Notes: a model not told the origin generated them from the letters alone. A DNA stretch of 64,000 bases from Parabacteroides chongii (GCF_029581355.1 NZ_CP120849.1:962501-1026500), one strand, 5' to 3'. Counted from the first letter of the stretch, positions 36,479 through 46,219 are shown. Made by a program: numbers and translations.

Positions 36479-37690
36479 ATGAAAGAATTTATCATATCAG
36501 AAGCAAAAACTGAAAAAGCTGTGCTCGTCGGTTTAATTACCCCCGAGCAAAACGAACAGAAAGTAAAAGAATATCTGGACGAACTGGCATTCCTTGCCGA
36601 TACGGCCGGAGCAGATGCTGTCAAAAAGTTTTATCAGAAACTAGATTATCCGAATCCCGTCACATTTGTCGGTACCGGTAAATTACAGGAGATCAAAGAA
36701 TACGTGGTCGAGAATGAAATCGGACTGGTTATCTTCGACGACGAACTCTCACCGAAGCAGCTTCGTAATATTGAAAAAGAACTCCAGGTGAAAATACTCG
36801 ACCGTACCAGCCTGATACTCGACATATTCGCCAGCCGTGCCCAAACAGCCCATGCAAAAACGCAGGTCGAACTGGCACAATATAAATACATGCTTCCGCG
36901 CCTGACCCGCTTGTGGACCCACCTGGAACGCCAGCGTGGTGGTGTTGGTATGCGCGGACCGGGTGAAACCCAGCTGGAAACCGACAAACGTATCATCCTG
37001 GATAAGATTGCCAAGCTGAAACGCGACCTGGTGGATATCGACAAACAGAAAAGTGTACAGCGAAAGAATCGTGGCAAGATGGTCCGTGTCGCACTGGTGG
37101 GCTATACCAACGTCGGTAAATCCACGTTGATGAACCAACTGAGCAAAAGCGATGTGTTTGCCGAAAACAAATTGTTCGCCACGCTCGACACCACTGTCAG
37201 AAAAGTAATCGTTGAAAACCTGCCGTTCCTGTTGTCAGACACGGTCGGTTTTATCCGCAAATTACCTACCGAACTGGTGGAATCGTTTAAATCAACACTC
37301 GACGAGGTGCGCGAAGCCGATCTACTGGTCCATGTAGTGGATATTTCCCATCCGACTTTTGAAGAACAGATCGAAGTCGTAAACAAGACACTAGCGGAAA
37401 TCGACAAAACGGAGAAGCCGATGATCATGGTATTCAACAAAGTCGACGCATTCACCTTCACTCCCAAAGAAGAAGATGACCTGACACCACGAACACGGGA
37501 GAATATCGACCTCGACGAACTGAAACGTACCTGGATGAATAAGCTACAGGACAACTGTATCTTTATCTCAGCCAAAGAACGCACCAACATAGATGCGCTG
37601 AAAGCATTATTATACGAACGGGTTAAACAGATACATATCACCCGCTTCCCCTACAACGATTTCCTCTTCCAGCAGTACGACGAGGAATAG
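36479..37690 (+). CDS. hflX: GTPase HflX
   Basis: 403-residue ribosome-associated GTPase that splits or rescues stalled 70S ribosomes. The N-terminal HflX domain has the family motif QRGGVGMRGPGETQLE near 157-172 and a coiled region after it. The G domain shows G1 GYTNVGKS (about 208), G3 DTVGF, G4 NKVD and a SAKE-type G5. The start MKEFIISEAKTEKAVLVG matches family members. A gene with a left-handed helix protein follows 27 bp downstream in the same direction. Confidence 0.97.
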   Translation: MKEFIISEAKTEKAVLVGLITPEQNEQKVKEYLDELAFLADTAGADAVKKFYQKLDYPNPVTFVGTGKLQEIKEYVVENEIGLVIFDDELSPKQLRNIEKELQVKILDRTSLILDIFASRAQTAHAKTQVELAQYKYMLPRLTRLWTHLERQRGGVGMRGPGETQLETDKRIILDKIAKLKRDLVDIDKQKSVQRKNRGKMVRVALVGYTNVGKSTLMNQLSKSDVFAENKLFATLDTTVRKVIVENLPFLLSDTVGFIRKLPTELVESFKSTLDEVREADLLVHVVDISHPTFEEQIEVVNKTLAEIDKTEKPMIMVFNKVDAFTFTPKEEDDLTPRTRENIDLDELKRTWMNKLQDNCIFISAKERTNIDALKALLYERVKQIHITRFPYNDFLFQQYDEE

Positions 37691-37717
37691 GCAAGAAGAT
37701 TATTAATAAGTTGACCA

Positions 37718-39724
37718 ATGGAAAAAATCAGAAACCTGCGGCCGGAAGAGATTGCGCTCCTGCAATCTCAGGGCTGCCATGCAGAAAACTGGGAAAATGT
37801 TATAGTCCCTGTTGCTTTCGGTACACAGTATATTCATAACGTACATTTCTCCGGCACTGTCGTCCTCGGTATTTTTGAAAAGAAATTCACTCTGCCGGGC
37901 GGGATCAGGAAGCATAGCGGTCTAAAAAATGCGACCTTGCATAACTGCATGCTGGGTGATAATGTGTTGATCGAGAATACACACAATTATATCGCGAACT
38001 ACCGCATCAAGGACAATTGTTTTATAGAAAATGTCAATGTGATTGTAGTTGACGGAGAAAGTTCCTTCGGTAATAATATACCGGTTTCGGTACTGAACGA
38101 GACGGGAGGACGAGAGGTCCCTATCTACGACTGGCTTTCAGCACCGATGGCTTATGTGATCGCACTTTACCGCCACCGCCCGAAACTGATCGAACGATTG
38201 CAGGAACTGATTGCCGGTTATACTAAAAGCGTCACTTCCGACCACGGTACAATCGGAGAGAACACTCGGATAATCAACACCGGAACAATCCGGAATGTCA
38301 ATATAGGCAAGCATGCGACCTTGGAAAATTGTACACGCCTGGAAAACGGGACGGTGAATAGTAACGAAGAAGCCCCTGTATATATCGGCGACAGTGTGAT
38401 CGCCCAGGATTTTATCATCTCATCAGGTGCCGTGATTGCCGATGCGGCGAAGATCATCCGCTGTTTTATCGGGCAGGCATGCCACGTAACACATAACTTT
38501 TCGGCTCACGATTCCCTGTTGTTCAGTAACTGTTCCTTTGAAAACGGGGAAGCCTGCGCCATCTTCGCCGGCCCGTTCACCGTTTCCATGCATAAAAGCA
38601 GCCTGCTGATCGCCGGTATGTATTCATTCCTGAACGCCGGAAGCGGTTCGAACCAAAGCAACCATATGTACAAACTCGGTCCGATCCATCAGGGTATCGT
38701 GGAAAGAGGCTCCAAAACAACCAGCGATTCATATATTCTTTGGCCGGCACGCATCGGAGCATTCTCCCTGGTTATGGGACGACATCACCATCATAGCGAC
38801 ACCTCCGACATGCCTTTCTCTTATCTGATAGAGAAAGATGACGAGACTTATCTGGTGCCGGGCGTAAACCTGCGGAGTGTCGGTACGATCCGTGATGCCC
38901 AAAAATGGCCGAAGCGCGATAAACGCACCGATCCGAACCAGCTGGATATGATTAACTACAATCTGTTAAGCCCATATACGATCCGGAAGATGCTAAAGGC
39001 TGTCGATATCCTGACAAACCTGCAAACGCTTGTCGGAGAGACTTCGGAAATATATTATTATCAAAATACCCGCATCAAAGGTTCTTCTCTGCAAAATGCA
39101 CTGAAGTTCTATAGAATGGCTATCAACAAGTTTTTAGGAAATTCGCTTATCAAACGTCTGGAAGGAACTCCCTTCCGCGACATCGAAGAAGTCCGCAGGC
39201 AACTGGTCCCTACTACTGCCGAAGGGACTGGCGAATGGGTCGACCTTTCCGGATTGATCCTTCCCAAAGATCAACTGGACAGTTTGATCGAGCATATCGA
39301 GAGCGGTGAAATAAACTCCCTGGAGAGGGCGGAGGCTTTCTTCCATCTTATGCACCGCTCATACTATGACATGGAATGGACATGGGCTTACCAAAAGATA
39401 GAAGAATACTACGGCATTAGCCTCAGCAAGATTACCGCCGATAAGATCATCGAACTGGTCGAAATATGGAAATCATCCGTTATCGGTTTGGACGAACTCC
39501 TTTATAAAGATGCTAAAAAAGAATTTTCCCTCACCTCAATGACCGGCTTCGGTGTAGACGGCACCCGCAAAGAAAAAGAAGAGGATTTCGAAATCGTACG
39601 CGGAGCATTCGAGCAAAACCCGTTCGTCACAGCCGTGAAAGAACATATCAGCACCAAACGGGCACTAGGAGACGAGCTGATCGAAAGGATAAACCGCATC
39701 CGTAACCCGGAAGAAGAAAAGTAA
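37718..39724 (+). CDS. DUF4954 family protein with left-handed beta-helix
   Basis: 668 residues. The central part (about 60-330) has hexapeptide-like repeats typical of acyl- or nucleotidyl-transferase beta-helices (LHNCMLGDNVLIENTHNYIANY, TRIINTGTIRNVNIGKHATLENC, GDSVIAQDFIISSGAVIADAAKIIRCFIG). The C-terminal third is helical (about 500-660). This is the Bacteroidetes DUF4954 family; the fold hints at a sugar-nucleotide acyltransferase-type role, but no substrate is known. It is probably cotranscribed with hflX. Confidence 0.9.
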   Translation: MEKIRNLRPEEIALLQSQGCHAENWENVIVPVAFGTQYIHNVHFSGTVVLGIFEKKFTLPGGIRKHSGLKNATLHNCMLGDNVLIENTHNYIANYRIKDNCFIENVNVIVVDGESSFGNNIPVSVLNETGGREVPIYDWLSAPMAYVIALYRHRPKLIERLQELIAGYTKSVTSDHGTIGENTRIINTGTIRNVNIGKHATLENCTRLENGTVNSNEEAPVYIGDSVIAQDFIISSGAVIADAAKIIRCFIGQACHVTHNFSAHDSLLFSNCSFENGEACAIFAGPFTVSMHKSSLLIAGMYSFLNAGSGSNQSNHMYKLGPIHQGIVERGSKTTSDSYILWPARIGAFSLVMGRHHHHSDTSDMPFSYLIEKDDETYLVPGVNLRSVGTIRDAQKWPKRDKRTDPNQLDMINYNLLSPYTIRKMLKAVDILTNLQTLVGETSEIYYYQNTRIKGSSLQNALKFYRMAINKFLGNSLIKRLEGTPFRDIEEVRRQLVPTTAEGTGEWVDLSGLILPKDQLDSLIEHIESGEINSLERAEAFFHLMHRSYYDMEWTWAYQKIEEYYGISLSKITADKIIELVEIWKSSVIGLDELLYKDAKKEFSLTSMTGFGVDGTRKEKEEDFEIVRGAFEQNPFVTAVKEHISTKRALGDELIERINRIRNPEEEK

Positions 39725-39727
39725 AAG

Positions 39728-39761
39728 ACATCATTCCCGGCGATGGCTCCGGGGATGATGT
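39728..39761. terminator. Hairpin at the hflX/xerD convergence
   Basis: ACATCATTCCCGG (39728-39740) pairs with CCGGGGATGATGT (39749-39761) with one wobble. It overlaps the last codons of xerD. There is no strong T run, so it may only slow polymerase. Confidence 0.35.
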
Positions 39762-40636
39762 TCCAGTATTTCTTTGCGCAGAAACTGGCGGTCGATATGG
39801 GTATATATTTCCGTTGTCGTTATCTTTTCATGTCCCAGCATATCCTGGATGGCACGGAGATTGGCGCCACCTTCCAGCAGATGGGTGGCAAAAGAATGCC
39901 TGAATGTATGGGGACTGACATTTTTATGGACACCTGCCATCTCTGTCTGTTGTTTGATAATATGAAAGACCATGATGCGGGAAAGAGCCGTTCCCCGGCG
40001 GCTCAGAAACAGAATATCTTCAAACCCTTTCTTCACTACCATCAAGTTACGATCCAACAGATAGTTCTTTATCTCACGGATAGCCGTATCGGAGATCGGA
40101 ACCAGCCGTTGTTTACTGCCTTTTCCTTCCACCCGGATAAATCCTTCATCGAAATAAACATCCGAATAACGCAAAGTGATCAACTCTGAAACACGCAGAC
40201 CGCAACTGTATAATACCTCCAGCATCGCCCGGTTACGCTGTCCTTCCGGCAGAGAAAGATCGATGGAGTCCAATATATTATTTATTTCATTGACTGTCAA
40301 CACTTCGGGAAGTTTCAATCCAATCTTCGGCGACTCCAACAATTCCGTCGGGTCAACTGTTATATACTCGTCCAGTAGCATGAAGCGGTAAAACGACTTT
40401 ATACCGGAGATAATCCGGGCCTGCGAACGCGGGTGTATGCCGATGTCGCGCAACTGGGCAACGAACTGCTGTAAATCCTGATAAGTAATGTCGGTATACT
40501 CTTTCCCCTCATTTTCTATAAAGCGGGTCAGTTTATCCAGATCAGTCAGGTAAGCATCTATCGAGTTGGCAGATAGAGACTTTTCCAGCCGGAGCCAGGT
40601 CTTATACTTGCTGATTATATCTTTTCCTTGTTGCAT
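39731..40636 (-). CDS. xerD: Tyrosine recombinase XerD
   Basis: 301 residues, the standard length. The N-terminal SAM-like domain (LRLEKSLSANSIDAYLTDLDKL) is followed by the catalytic domain with Arg in SCGLRVSELITL, the His-x-x-Arg box HTFRHSFATHLLEGGA, His in MLGHEKITTTEIYTHID and Tyr in the same block. It resolves chromosome dimers at dif with XerC. The divergent aroQ gene lies upstream. It is not adjacent to the invertible segment at 934-1128 and shows no sign of being a dedicated invertase. Confidence 0.95.
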   Translation of the reverse strand: MQQGKDIISKYKTWLRLEKSLSANSIDAYLTDLDKLTRFIENEGKEYTDITYQDLQQFVAQLRDIGIHPRSQARIISGIKSFYRFMLLDEYITVDPTELLESPKIGLKLPEVLTVNEINNILDSIDLSLPEGQRNRAMLEVLYSCGLRVSELITLRYSDVYFDEGFIRVEGKGSKQRLVPISDTAIREIKNYLLDRNLMVVKKGFEDILFLSRRGTALSRIMVFHIIKQQTEMAGVHKNVSPHTFRHSFATHLLEGGANLRAIQDMLGHEKITTTEIYTHIDRQFLRKEILEHHPRSHRRE

Positions 40637-40674
40637 TGTACACAGGTCATTATGTATGTGTCAAATAAAATCAC

Positions 40675-40682
40675 TACCTTTG
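40675..40682 (+). promoter_or_regulatory. -7 element of aroQ operon
   Basis: TACCTTTG on the plus strand, 54 bp upstream of the aroQ ATG. A mirror element, CAAAGGTA at 40714-40721, reads TACCTTTG on the minus strand toward xerD, so the two promoters overlap. Confidence 0.5.
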
Positions 40683-40736
40683 CCGGATATTTTTCAGCCC
40701 GTACCAGGTGGTGCAAAGGTAATAAAGTTACAGCAA

Positions 40737-41171
40737 ATGAAGAAGATTCAGATTATTAATGGTCCTAATCTTAACCTGTTGGGCAAACGTGAGCCAACAG
40801 TATATGGTAATGCTTCTTTCGAAGGATATTTGGACGAGTTACGTGCCCGATACCCGCAATGCGAAATAGCTTACTTTCAGAGTAATATAGAAGGTGAAAT
40901 GATTAACAAGATCCACGAAGTGGGTTTTGAATACGATGGTATTATAATGAATGCGGGAGCATATACACATACATCCATCGCATTGCACGATGCCATAAAA
41001 TCAGTGACTACTCCGGTAATAGAAGTACACATCTCGAATGTACATGCACGCGAATCGTTCCGTCATGTATCGATGATATCGGCAGCCTGCAAAGGAGTGA
41101 TCCTGGGATTCGGACTAGATTCATACCGTTTGGCGCTCGAAGCGCTTATACAATTCGAAAAAGGTAAATAA
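40737..41171 (+). CDS. aroQ: Type II 3-dehydroquinate dehydratase
   Basis: 144 residues, the family norm. Removes water from 3-dehydroquinate in the shikimate pathway. The start MKKIQIINGPNLNLLGKREP matches family N-termini; the longer frame to 40566 reads through the xerD-aroQ promoter region. Catalytic features: Tyr in RAR-like YLDELRARYP is the neighbour of NLNLLGKREP, IMNAGAYTHTSIAL, EVHISNVHARESFRH (catalytic His). First gene of the aroQ-pyk-OMT-rbfA-permease cluster. Confidence 0.97.
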   Translation: MKKIQIINGPNLNLLGKREPTVYGNASFEGYLDELRARYPQCEIAYFQSNIEGEMINKIHEVGFEYDGIIMNAGAYTHTSIALHDAIKSVTTPVIEVHISNVHARESFRHVSMISAACKGVILGFGLDSYRLALEALIQFEKGK

Positions 41172-41193
41172 TAGGTTATAATATTTAAGGTAT

Positions 41194-42645
41194 ATGTTAA
41201 AGCATACGAAGATTGTTGCTACAATTTCTGATCAACGTTGTGATGTGGAGTTCGTCCGCTCATTATACAACGCAGGAATGAATGTTGTGCGCCTGAATAC
41301 GGCCCACATGATGGAAGAAGGTTTGAACCGTGTTGTTACAAATGTACGCGAAGTGTCTGACCGCATCGGTATATTGATGGACACCAAAGGGCCGGAAGTC
41401 CGTACTACAACGGCCAGCGAGCCAATACCTTTCACTACCGGCGAAACCGTTAAGATCATGGGCGACCCGGATAAAGAGACTACGCATGATTGTATATATG
41501 TTTCATACAGGAATTTTGTCGGAGACTTGACGGTCGGCAGCGATGTGCTGATCGACGATGGCGACCTGGAGCTGAAGGTGATCGAGAAACATGACGACTA
41601 CCTGGTCTGCGAAGTGGAAAATGACGCTACACTGGGAAGCCGCAAGAGCGTGAATGTGCCCGGTGTACGTATCAACCTCCCTTCCTTGACAGACAAAGAC
41701 CGTAAGAATATCCTTTGGGCTATCGAGAACGACCTCGATTTCATCGCACATTCTTTCGTAAGAAACAAACAGGACGTATTGGATATCCAACACATTTTGG
41801 ACGAACATAAAAGCCCGATCAAGATCATTGCCAAGATCGAGAATCAGGAAGGCGTCGACAACATCGACGAGATCCTGGAAGTAGCTTACGGTATCATGAT
41901 CGCCCGTGGCGACCTGGGTATCGAAGTGCCGGCAGAAAAGATTCCGGGAATCCAGCGCGTATTGATCCGCAAATGTGTGGAAGTGAAAAAACCTGTGATC
42001 GTTGCGACCCAAATGCTTCACTCCATGATCAAGAACCCACGTCCTACCCGTGCGGAAGTAACTGATATCGCCAACGCCATCTATTATCGCACAGATGCGT
42101 TGATGCTTAGCGGCGAAACAGCTTACGGTAAATATCCGTTGGAGGCAGTACAGACAATGACTAAAGTTGCCCGCGAAGCAGAAAAGACCAAACTGGCAGC
42201 AAATGATATCCGTGTCCCTATCGAAGGAAATGACCTGGATGTTACTTCATTCCTGGCAAAACAAGCTGTAAAATCATCCAACAAATTACATGTAAAGGCA
42301 ATCATCACTGACAGCCACACCGGACGTACAGCACGTTACCTGGCAGCTTTCCGTGGCACATCTACTGTATTTGCTATCTGCTACAACTCACGCGTAACCC
42401 GCATGCTTTCTTTATCATACGGCGTATGGGCAGTTTATCAGCCGTGGGATGACAGCCGCCGCGGATATTTCTACAGTGCACTGAACGAACTGATCAAGAG
42501 CGGACGTATCACACGTAACGACATGGTTGCTTACCTGAGCGGTAGCTTCGGCGAAGGCGGCGGTACAACATTCCTCGAAATCAATAACGTAGGAAAAGTA
42601 CTGGACGCAGGAAGTAAATATTCCCTCCCGACCTTCAAAGAATAA
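41194..42645 (+). CDS. pyk: Pyruvate kinase
   Basis: 483 residues; transfers phosphate from PEP to ADP. Motifs: TKIVATISDQRCDVEFVRSLY at the N-terminus, NTAHM, MDTKGPEVRT, the metal/PEP site AKIENQEGVDNIDEIL and the signature ARGDLGIEVPAEKIPGIQR, then MLSGETAYGKYP. The C-terminal allosteric domain is complete. It lies 22 bp after aroQ in an apparent operon. Confidence 0.97.
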   Translation: MLKHTKIVATISDQRCDVEFVRSLYNAGMNVVRLNTAHMMEEGLNRVVTNVREVSDRIGILMDTKGPEVRTTTASEPIPFTTGETVKIMGDPDKETTHDCIYVSYRNFVGDLTVGSDVLIDDGDLELKVIEKHDDYLVCEVENDATLGSRKSVNVPGVRINLPSLTDKDRKNILWAIENDLDFIAHSFVRNKQDVLDIQHILDEHKSPIKIIAKIENQEGVDNIDEILEVAYGIMIARGDLGIEVPAEKIPGIQRVLIRKCVEVKKPVIVATQMLHSMIKNPRPTRAEVTDIANAIYYRTDALMLSGETAYGKYPLEAVQTMTKVAREAEKTKLAANDIRVPIEGNDLDVTSFLAKQAVKSSNKLHVKAIITDSHTGRTARYLAAFRGTSTVFAICYNSRVTRMLSLSYGVWAVYQPWDDSRRGYFYSALNELIKSGRITRNDMVAYLSGSFGEGGGTTFLEINNVGKVLDAGSKYSLPTFKE

Positions 42646-42674
42646 ATAAAATAAAACCGAAAAAGGTGTAGCAA

Positions 42675-43301
42675 ATGACATTAGACGAATACATTCTCTC
42701 TCATAGCGACGAAGAAGGCGCATTGTTATCCGCCCTGAACCGGGATGCCAATGTGAATTTGCTGCGTCCGCGTATGTTGTCCGGACATCTGCAGGGACGT
42801 ATACTGAAAATGTTTTGCCGCATGCTTCGCCCCCATCGTGTACTGGAGATCGGTACCTATACGGGCTATGCCACACTTTGTATGGCAGAAGGAACCGAAG
42901 ATGACGCTTTGATCCACACGCTGGAGATCAACGACGAGATGGAAGATTTCATCATGAAATACCTCTCCCGCTCTCCTCATAAGGCTAAAATAAGATTGCA
43001 CATCGGTGATGCTATGGAGATCATACCGGAACTGGACGAGACATTCGACCTGGTATTTATCGATGCCGACAAACGTTTGTACTCCGATTATTATGACCTG
43101 GTATTTCCCAAAGTCCGCCCGGGCGGACTGATTCTCGCCGATAATACCCTGTGGGATGGGAAAGTTTTGGAAAAACCTCACCCGTCGGATAAACAAACCA
43201 TCGGGATACTTAGTTTTAATGATAAAATAAAGGAAGACCCACGGGTGGAGAAAGTGATCCTTCCGCTTCGAGACGGTCTGACAATGATATGGAAAAAATA
43301 A
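42675..43301 (+). CDS. Class I SAM-dependent O-methyltransferase
   Basis: 208 residues of the caffeoyl-CoA O-methyltransferase-like family. SAM-binding motif LEIGTYTGYATLCMAEG (about 57-73), then LVFIDADKRLYSDYYDL with the metal-binding Asp, and GLILADNTLWDGKV. The physiological substrate in gut bacteria is unknown. It is 29 bp after pyk and 12 bp before rbfA. Confidence 0.92.
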   Translation: MTLDEYILSHSDEEGALLSALNRDANVNLLRPRMLSGHLQGRILKMFCRMLRPHRVLEIGTYTGYATLCMAEGTEDDALIHTLEINDEMEDFIMKYLSRSPHKAKIRLHIGDAMEIIPELDETFDLVFIDADKRLYSDYYDLVFPKVRPGGLILADNTLWDGKVLEKPHPSDKQTIGILSFNDKIKEDPRVEKVILPLRDGLTMIWKK

Positions 43302-43313
43302 ATTGAGAACGAT

Positions 43314-43649
43314 ATGGAAAGTACAAGACTGAATAAGATAGGTCGTCTGATTCAGAAAGAATTAGGCGATATTTTCCAGAAACAGACCCAGGCAATGCCG
43401 GGTACATTGATTTCTGTTAGTGCCGTGCGTGTCAGTCCCGACCTGGGCGTAGCCAAAGCTTATCTGAGCATATTCCCTTCTGAAAAAGGCCAGGAACTGC
43501 TTGAAGCGATCCGCACGAATACCAAAGCGATCCGATTCGAACTGGGTAAACGTATAGGAAAACAGGTCCGCATCATTCCGGAACTGAGTTTCTTCATCGA
43601 CGATTCGCTGGATTATATTGAAAACATCGACAAACTGTTGCAGAAATAA
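43314..43649 (+). CDS. rbfA: Ribosome-binding factor A
   Basis: 111 residues with the KH-like RbfA fold: RLNKIGRLIQKELGDIFQK at the N-terminus, VSAVRVSPDLGVAKAYLSIFP in the middle and IRIIPELSFFIDDSLDYIENIDKLL near the end. It assists 30S maturation. Gap to the preceding gene is 12 bp. Confidence 0.95.
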   Translation: MESTRLNKIGRLIQKELGDIFQKQTQAMPGTLISVSAVRVSPDLGVAKAYLSIFPSEKGQELLEAIRTNTKAIRFELGKRIGKQVRIIPELSFFIDDSLDYIENIDKLLQK

Positions 43650-43661
43650 GAAAATCAAGCT

Positions 43662-44885
43662 TTGAATCTTCCGTTTTATATAGCCCGGCGGTACCTCTTT
43701 TCGAAGAAATCCCACAATGCCATCAACATAATTTCGATGGTATGTGTTTGCGGCGTGGTCGTTGCAACGATTGCAGTCGTTTGTGCACTGTCGGTCTATA
43801 ACGGATTCAACGACCTGGTAGCAGGTATGTTCAGCAGTTTCGATCCGGAACTGAAGATCAGTCCGCGTACCGGCAAGGTTTTCGATCCGACTACAGCCGA
43901 ATTTCAGAAAGTAAAACAGTTACCGGATATTGCCTGGTTCGGAGAAGTCCTCCAGGACAATGCCCTGGTTCGCTATCACGACCGCCAGGACATCGCCGTC
44001 ATCAAAGGAGTCGATGAAAACTTCAGCCATCTGACACTGATCGACAGCATACTGATAGACGGCAGTTTCATACTGAAAGATGAAGTCGCCGATTATGCGA
44101 CATTAGGTGTCGGACTGTCTGCCAAACTGGGTGCCAAACCGGGATTTGCTTCACCTTTGGAGATATATGTTCCCAAACGGGATGAAAAGGTTAATCTATC
44201 CAATCCGGCATCTTCTTTTAACCAGGAATATGCTTACATAGGCGGCGTGTTCCTGATCAACCAACAGGTATATGACGAAGGGTATATGATACTCCCTATT
44301 TCACTGGTGCGCCAATTGCTCAAATATGACAAGGAGGTCAGCTCCATCGAACTGAAACTTGCAGACGGTGTAGATATCTCTTCGGCTAAGAAACAGATAA
44401 AAGCGCTTTTAGGCGACCGGTTCATTGTACAGGATCGCTATGAACAGCAGGAAGCCTCCTTTAAGATGATGCAGGTAGAAAAATGGATGACCTTTCTGAT
44501 CCTTTCATTTATCCTGGCAATTGCCTTATTTAATGTGGTAGGTTCCCTGTCCATGCTGATGATCGAGAAAAAAGACGACGTACGTACCCTGCAGAATATG
44601 GGAGCCGACGATAAACTGGTCCGTCGTATCTTTTTATTTGAAGGCTGGATGATATCCGGTTTCGGGGCAGTGATAGGAATTGTGATCGGTCTGGTATTAT
44701 GTCTCCTGCAACAACATTTCGGATTTATCAAACTGGGACAGACAGCAGGTGCTTTTGTCATCGATGCTTATCCCGTACGGGTCGTATTCACCGATCTTCT
44801 CGTTGCGTTTATTACGGTAGCGGCCATCGGGTTAATGGCCGCCTGGTATCCCGTACATTATTTGGGAAAGAAATGGTTTAATTAA
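43662..44885 (+). CDS. FtsX-like ABC transporter permease (LolC/LolE type), TTG start
   Basis: 407 residues. The start is TTG at 43662: there is no ATG between the rbfA stop and the conserved N-terminus NLPFYIARRYLFSKKSHNAI. Topology: one helix near residue 25-45 (ISMVCVCGVVVATIAVVCAL), a large periplasmic domain, then three C-terminal helices (about 273-400; FLILSFILAIALFNVVGSLS, SGFGAVIGIVIGLVLCLL). This is the LolC/LolE or MacB-type pattern, exporting lipoproteins toward the outer membrane. No ATPase gene is adjacent. It overlaps the convergent manC-type gene by 8 bp. Confidence 0.9.
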   Translation: MNLPFYIARRYLFSKKSHNAINIISMVCVCGVVVATIAVVCALSVYNGFNDLVAGMFSSFDPELKISPRTGKVFDPTTAEFQKVKQLPDIAWFGEVLQDNALVRYHDRQDIAVIKGVDENFSHLTLIDSILIDGSFILKDEVADYATLGVGLSAKLGAKPGFASPLEIYVPKRDEKVNLSNPASSFNQEYAYIGGVFLINQQVYDEGYMILPISLVRQLLKYDKEVSSIELKLADGVDISSAKKQIKALLGDRFIVQDRYEQQEASFKMMQVEKWMTFLILSFILAIALFNVVGSLSMLMIEKKDDVRTLQNMGADDKLVRRIFLFEGWMISGFGAVIGIVIGLVLCLLQQHFGFIKLGQTAGAFVIDAYPVRVVFTDLLVAFITVAAIGLMAAWYPVHYLGKKWFN

Positions 44886-45960
44886 ATTCTTTCCCGAATT
44901 TTATCTGCGCATCCGCCACAAACTGCTTGATACGCTGTTCGTCATCTTTCTTACAAATAAGCAATACATTGCCTGATTCAGCGACGATACAGTCTTCTAC
45001 ACCTTGAATGACAGCCAGTCTTTTTGAATTACCTACGGCAATCACATTCCCTGAACTTTCATAAAGCAGCGCATTACTATTCTTCAATACTGCATTATTA
45101 TTTTCATCTTTCGGTGCCAGCTCGAACAACGATCCCCAGGTACCCAGGTCAGCCCAACCGAAATCAGTACACAGCATATACACATTATCCGCCTTTTCCA
45201 TGATACCATAATCGATAGATATCTTCAGGCAATAAGGGAAATTTTCACGGATAAATTCACGTTCGTTCTCAGTATTGAATTTGTCTTTCCCCAAATCAAA
45301 ACGAACGGCAATATCCGGAAGATATTTGGCAAACGCATCCAGTATGGCATTTACATTCCACAGGAACAGACCTGAGTTCCAAAAAAACTCGCCGCTTTCA
45401 TAAAAGACCTTCGCCAATTCCAGGTTCGGCTTCTCCGTAAAGGTTTTTACTTTGGTAAATTCGCCCAGCATAGAATCACTACTCTGAATATAACCATAAC
45501 CTGTTTCCGGACGACTCGGCTTGATACCTAATGTTACCAGTGCATTATTATTCTTCACAAAATCCAATCCTTTCTGAACATCTTTCAGAAAAACATCTTC
45601 TTTCAGAATCAGATGATCGGAAGGAGCGACAACGATATTGGCATTCGGATTGCATGCTTTTATATGGTAAGCAGCGTAAGCAATACAGGGAGCTGTATTT
45701 CTACGTGCCGGCTCCAGCAGGATCTGGTCTTCCCTCAATTCGGGTAATTGTTCTTTGATCAGGTCGGCGTAAGCTTCATTCGTTACAATAAAAATATTTT
45801 CAATCGGAATAATCTTGGAAAAACGATCGAAAGTCATTTGCAACAGGGAACGGCCAGTTCCAAAGAAATCAAGAAATTGTTTTGGATAACTTTCTCTGCT
45901 AAAAGGCCAGAAGCGACTGCCAATCCCTCCACCCATGATAACGCAATAATTATCTTTCAT
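44878..45960 (-). CDS. Mannose-1-phosphate guanylyltransferase
   Basis: 360 residues forming GDP-mannose from mannose-1-phosphate and GTP. Nucleotide-binding loop MGGGIGSRFWPFSRESYPKQFLDFFG (about 9-34), EPARRNTAPCIAYAA, VAPSDHLILKED and FTEKPNLELA are the family signatures. It has the single-domain length of the short ManC/RfbM form, without an isomerase domain. A minus-strand -7 element (complement of CAAAGTTA at 45992-45999) is 32 bp upstream. Product use (capsule, O-antigen or fucose) is not clear from neighbours. Confidence 0.95.
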   Translation of the reverse strand: MKDNYCVIMGGGIGSRFWPFSRESYPKQFLDFFGTGRSLLQMTFDRFSKIIPIENIFIVTNEAYADLIKEQLPELREDQILLEPARRNTAPCIAYAAYHIKACNPNANIVVAPSDHLILKEDVFLKDVQKGLDFVKNNNALVTLGIKPSRPETGYGYIQSSDSMLGEFTKVKTFTEKPNLELAKVFYESGEFFWNSGLFLWNVNAILDAFAKYLPDIAVRFDLGKDKFNTENEREFIRENFPYCLKISIDYGIMEKADNVYMLCTDFGWADLGTWGSLFELAPKDENNNAVLKNSNALLYESSGNVIAVGNSKRLAVIQGVEDCIVAESGNVLLICKKDDEQRIKQFVADAQIKFGKEFN

Positions 45961-46081
45961 GATATACAGGTTGTTTTTAATTATACTCTTACAAAGTTAA
46001 CGAAATAATCCGGGATTTATTCTCATATAAAGTATTATTAGATTTTTCTCAAAGAATATTTGAAAAAAATACCCCGAATGC

Positions 46082-46111
46082 TTGCATGTATGAAAATTAT
46101 GCGTACCTTTG
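46082..46111 (+). promoter_or_regulatory. Promoter of tRNA-Leu
   Basis: TTG at 46082-46084, a 19-bp spacer and TACCTTTG at 46104-46111, 24 bp before the tRNA 5' end. Full match to the Bacteroidetes consensus. Confidence 0.75.
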
Positions 46112-46135
46112 CAACGCATTAGCAAAAAAGCAGAT

Positions 46136-46219
46136 GCCCAGATGGCGGAATTGGTAGACGCGCTGGTCTCAAACACCAGTGGATTCACTTCCATGCCGGT
46201 TCGATCCCGGCTCTGGGTA
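46136..46219 (+). tRNA. tRNA-Leu (anticodon CAA)
   Basis: A class II tRNA of 84 nt. The acceptor stem GCCCAGA pairs with TCTGGGT (first pair G.T), the D-arm contains GGCGGAATTGGTAGACGCG, the anticodon stem CTGGT/ACCAG encloses the loop CTCAAAC (anticodon CAA), a variable arm with GGA/TCC stem follows, and the T-arm is GCCGG-TTCGATC-CCGGC. CCA is not encoded (ACGA follows). It reads UUG codons. The 3' nine bases are the attachment core of the element at 46212-59272. Confidence 0.97.

Noticed and set aside
39731..40636. XerD as the invertase for the 934-1128 segment
   Set aside because: It is the canonical dimer-resolution enzyme, far away, and the site core resembles Mpi serine-invertase sites rather than Xer sites.
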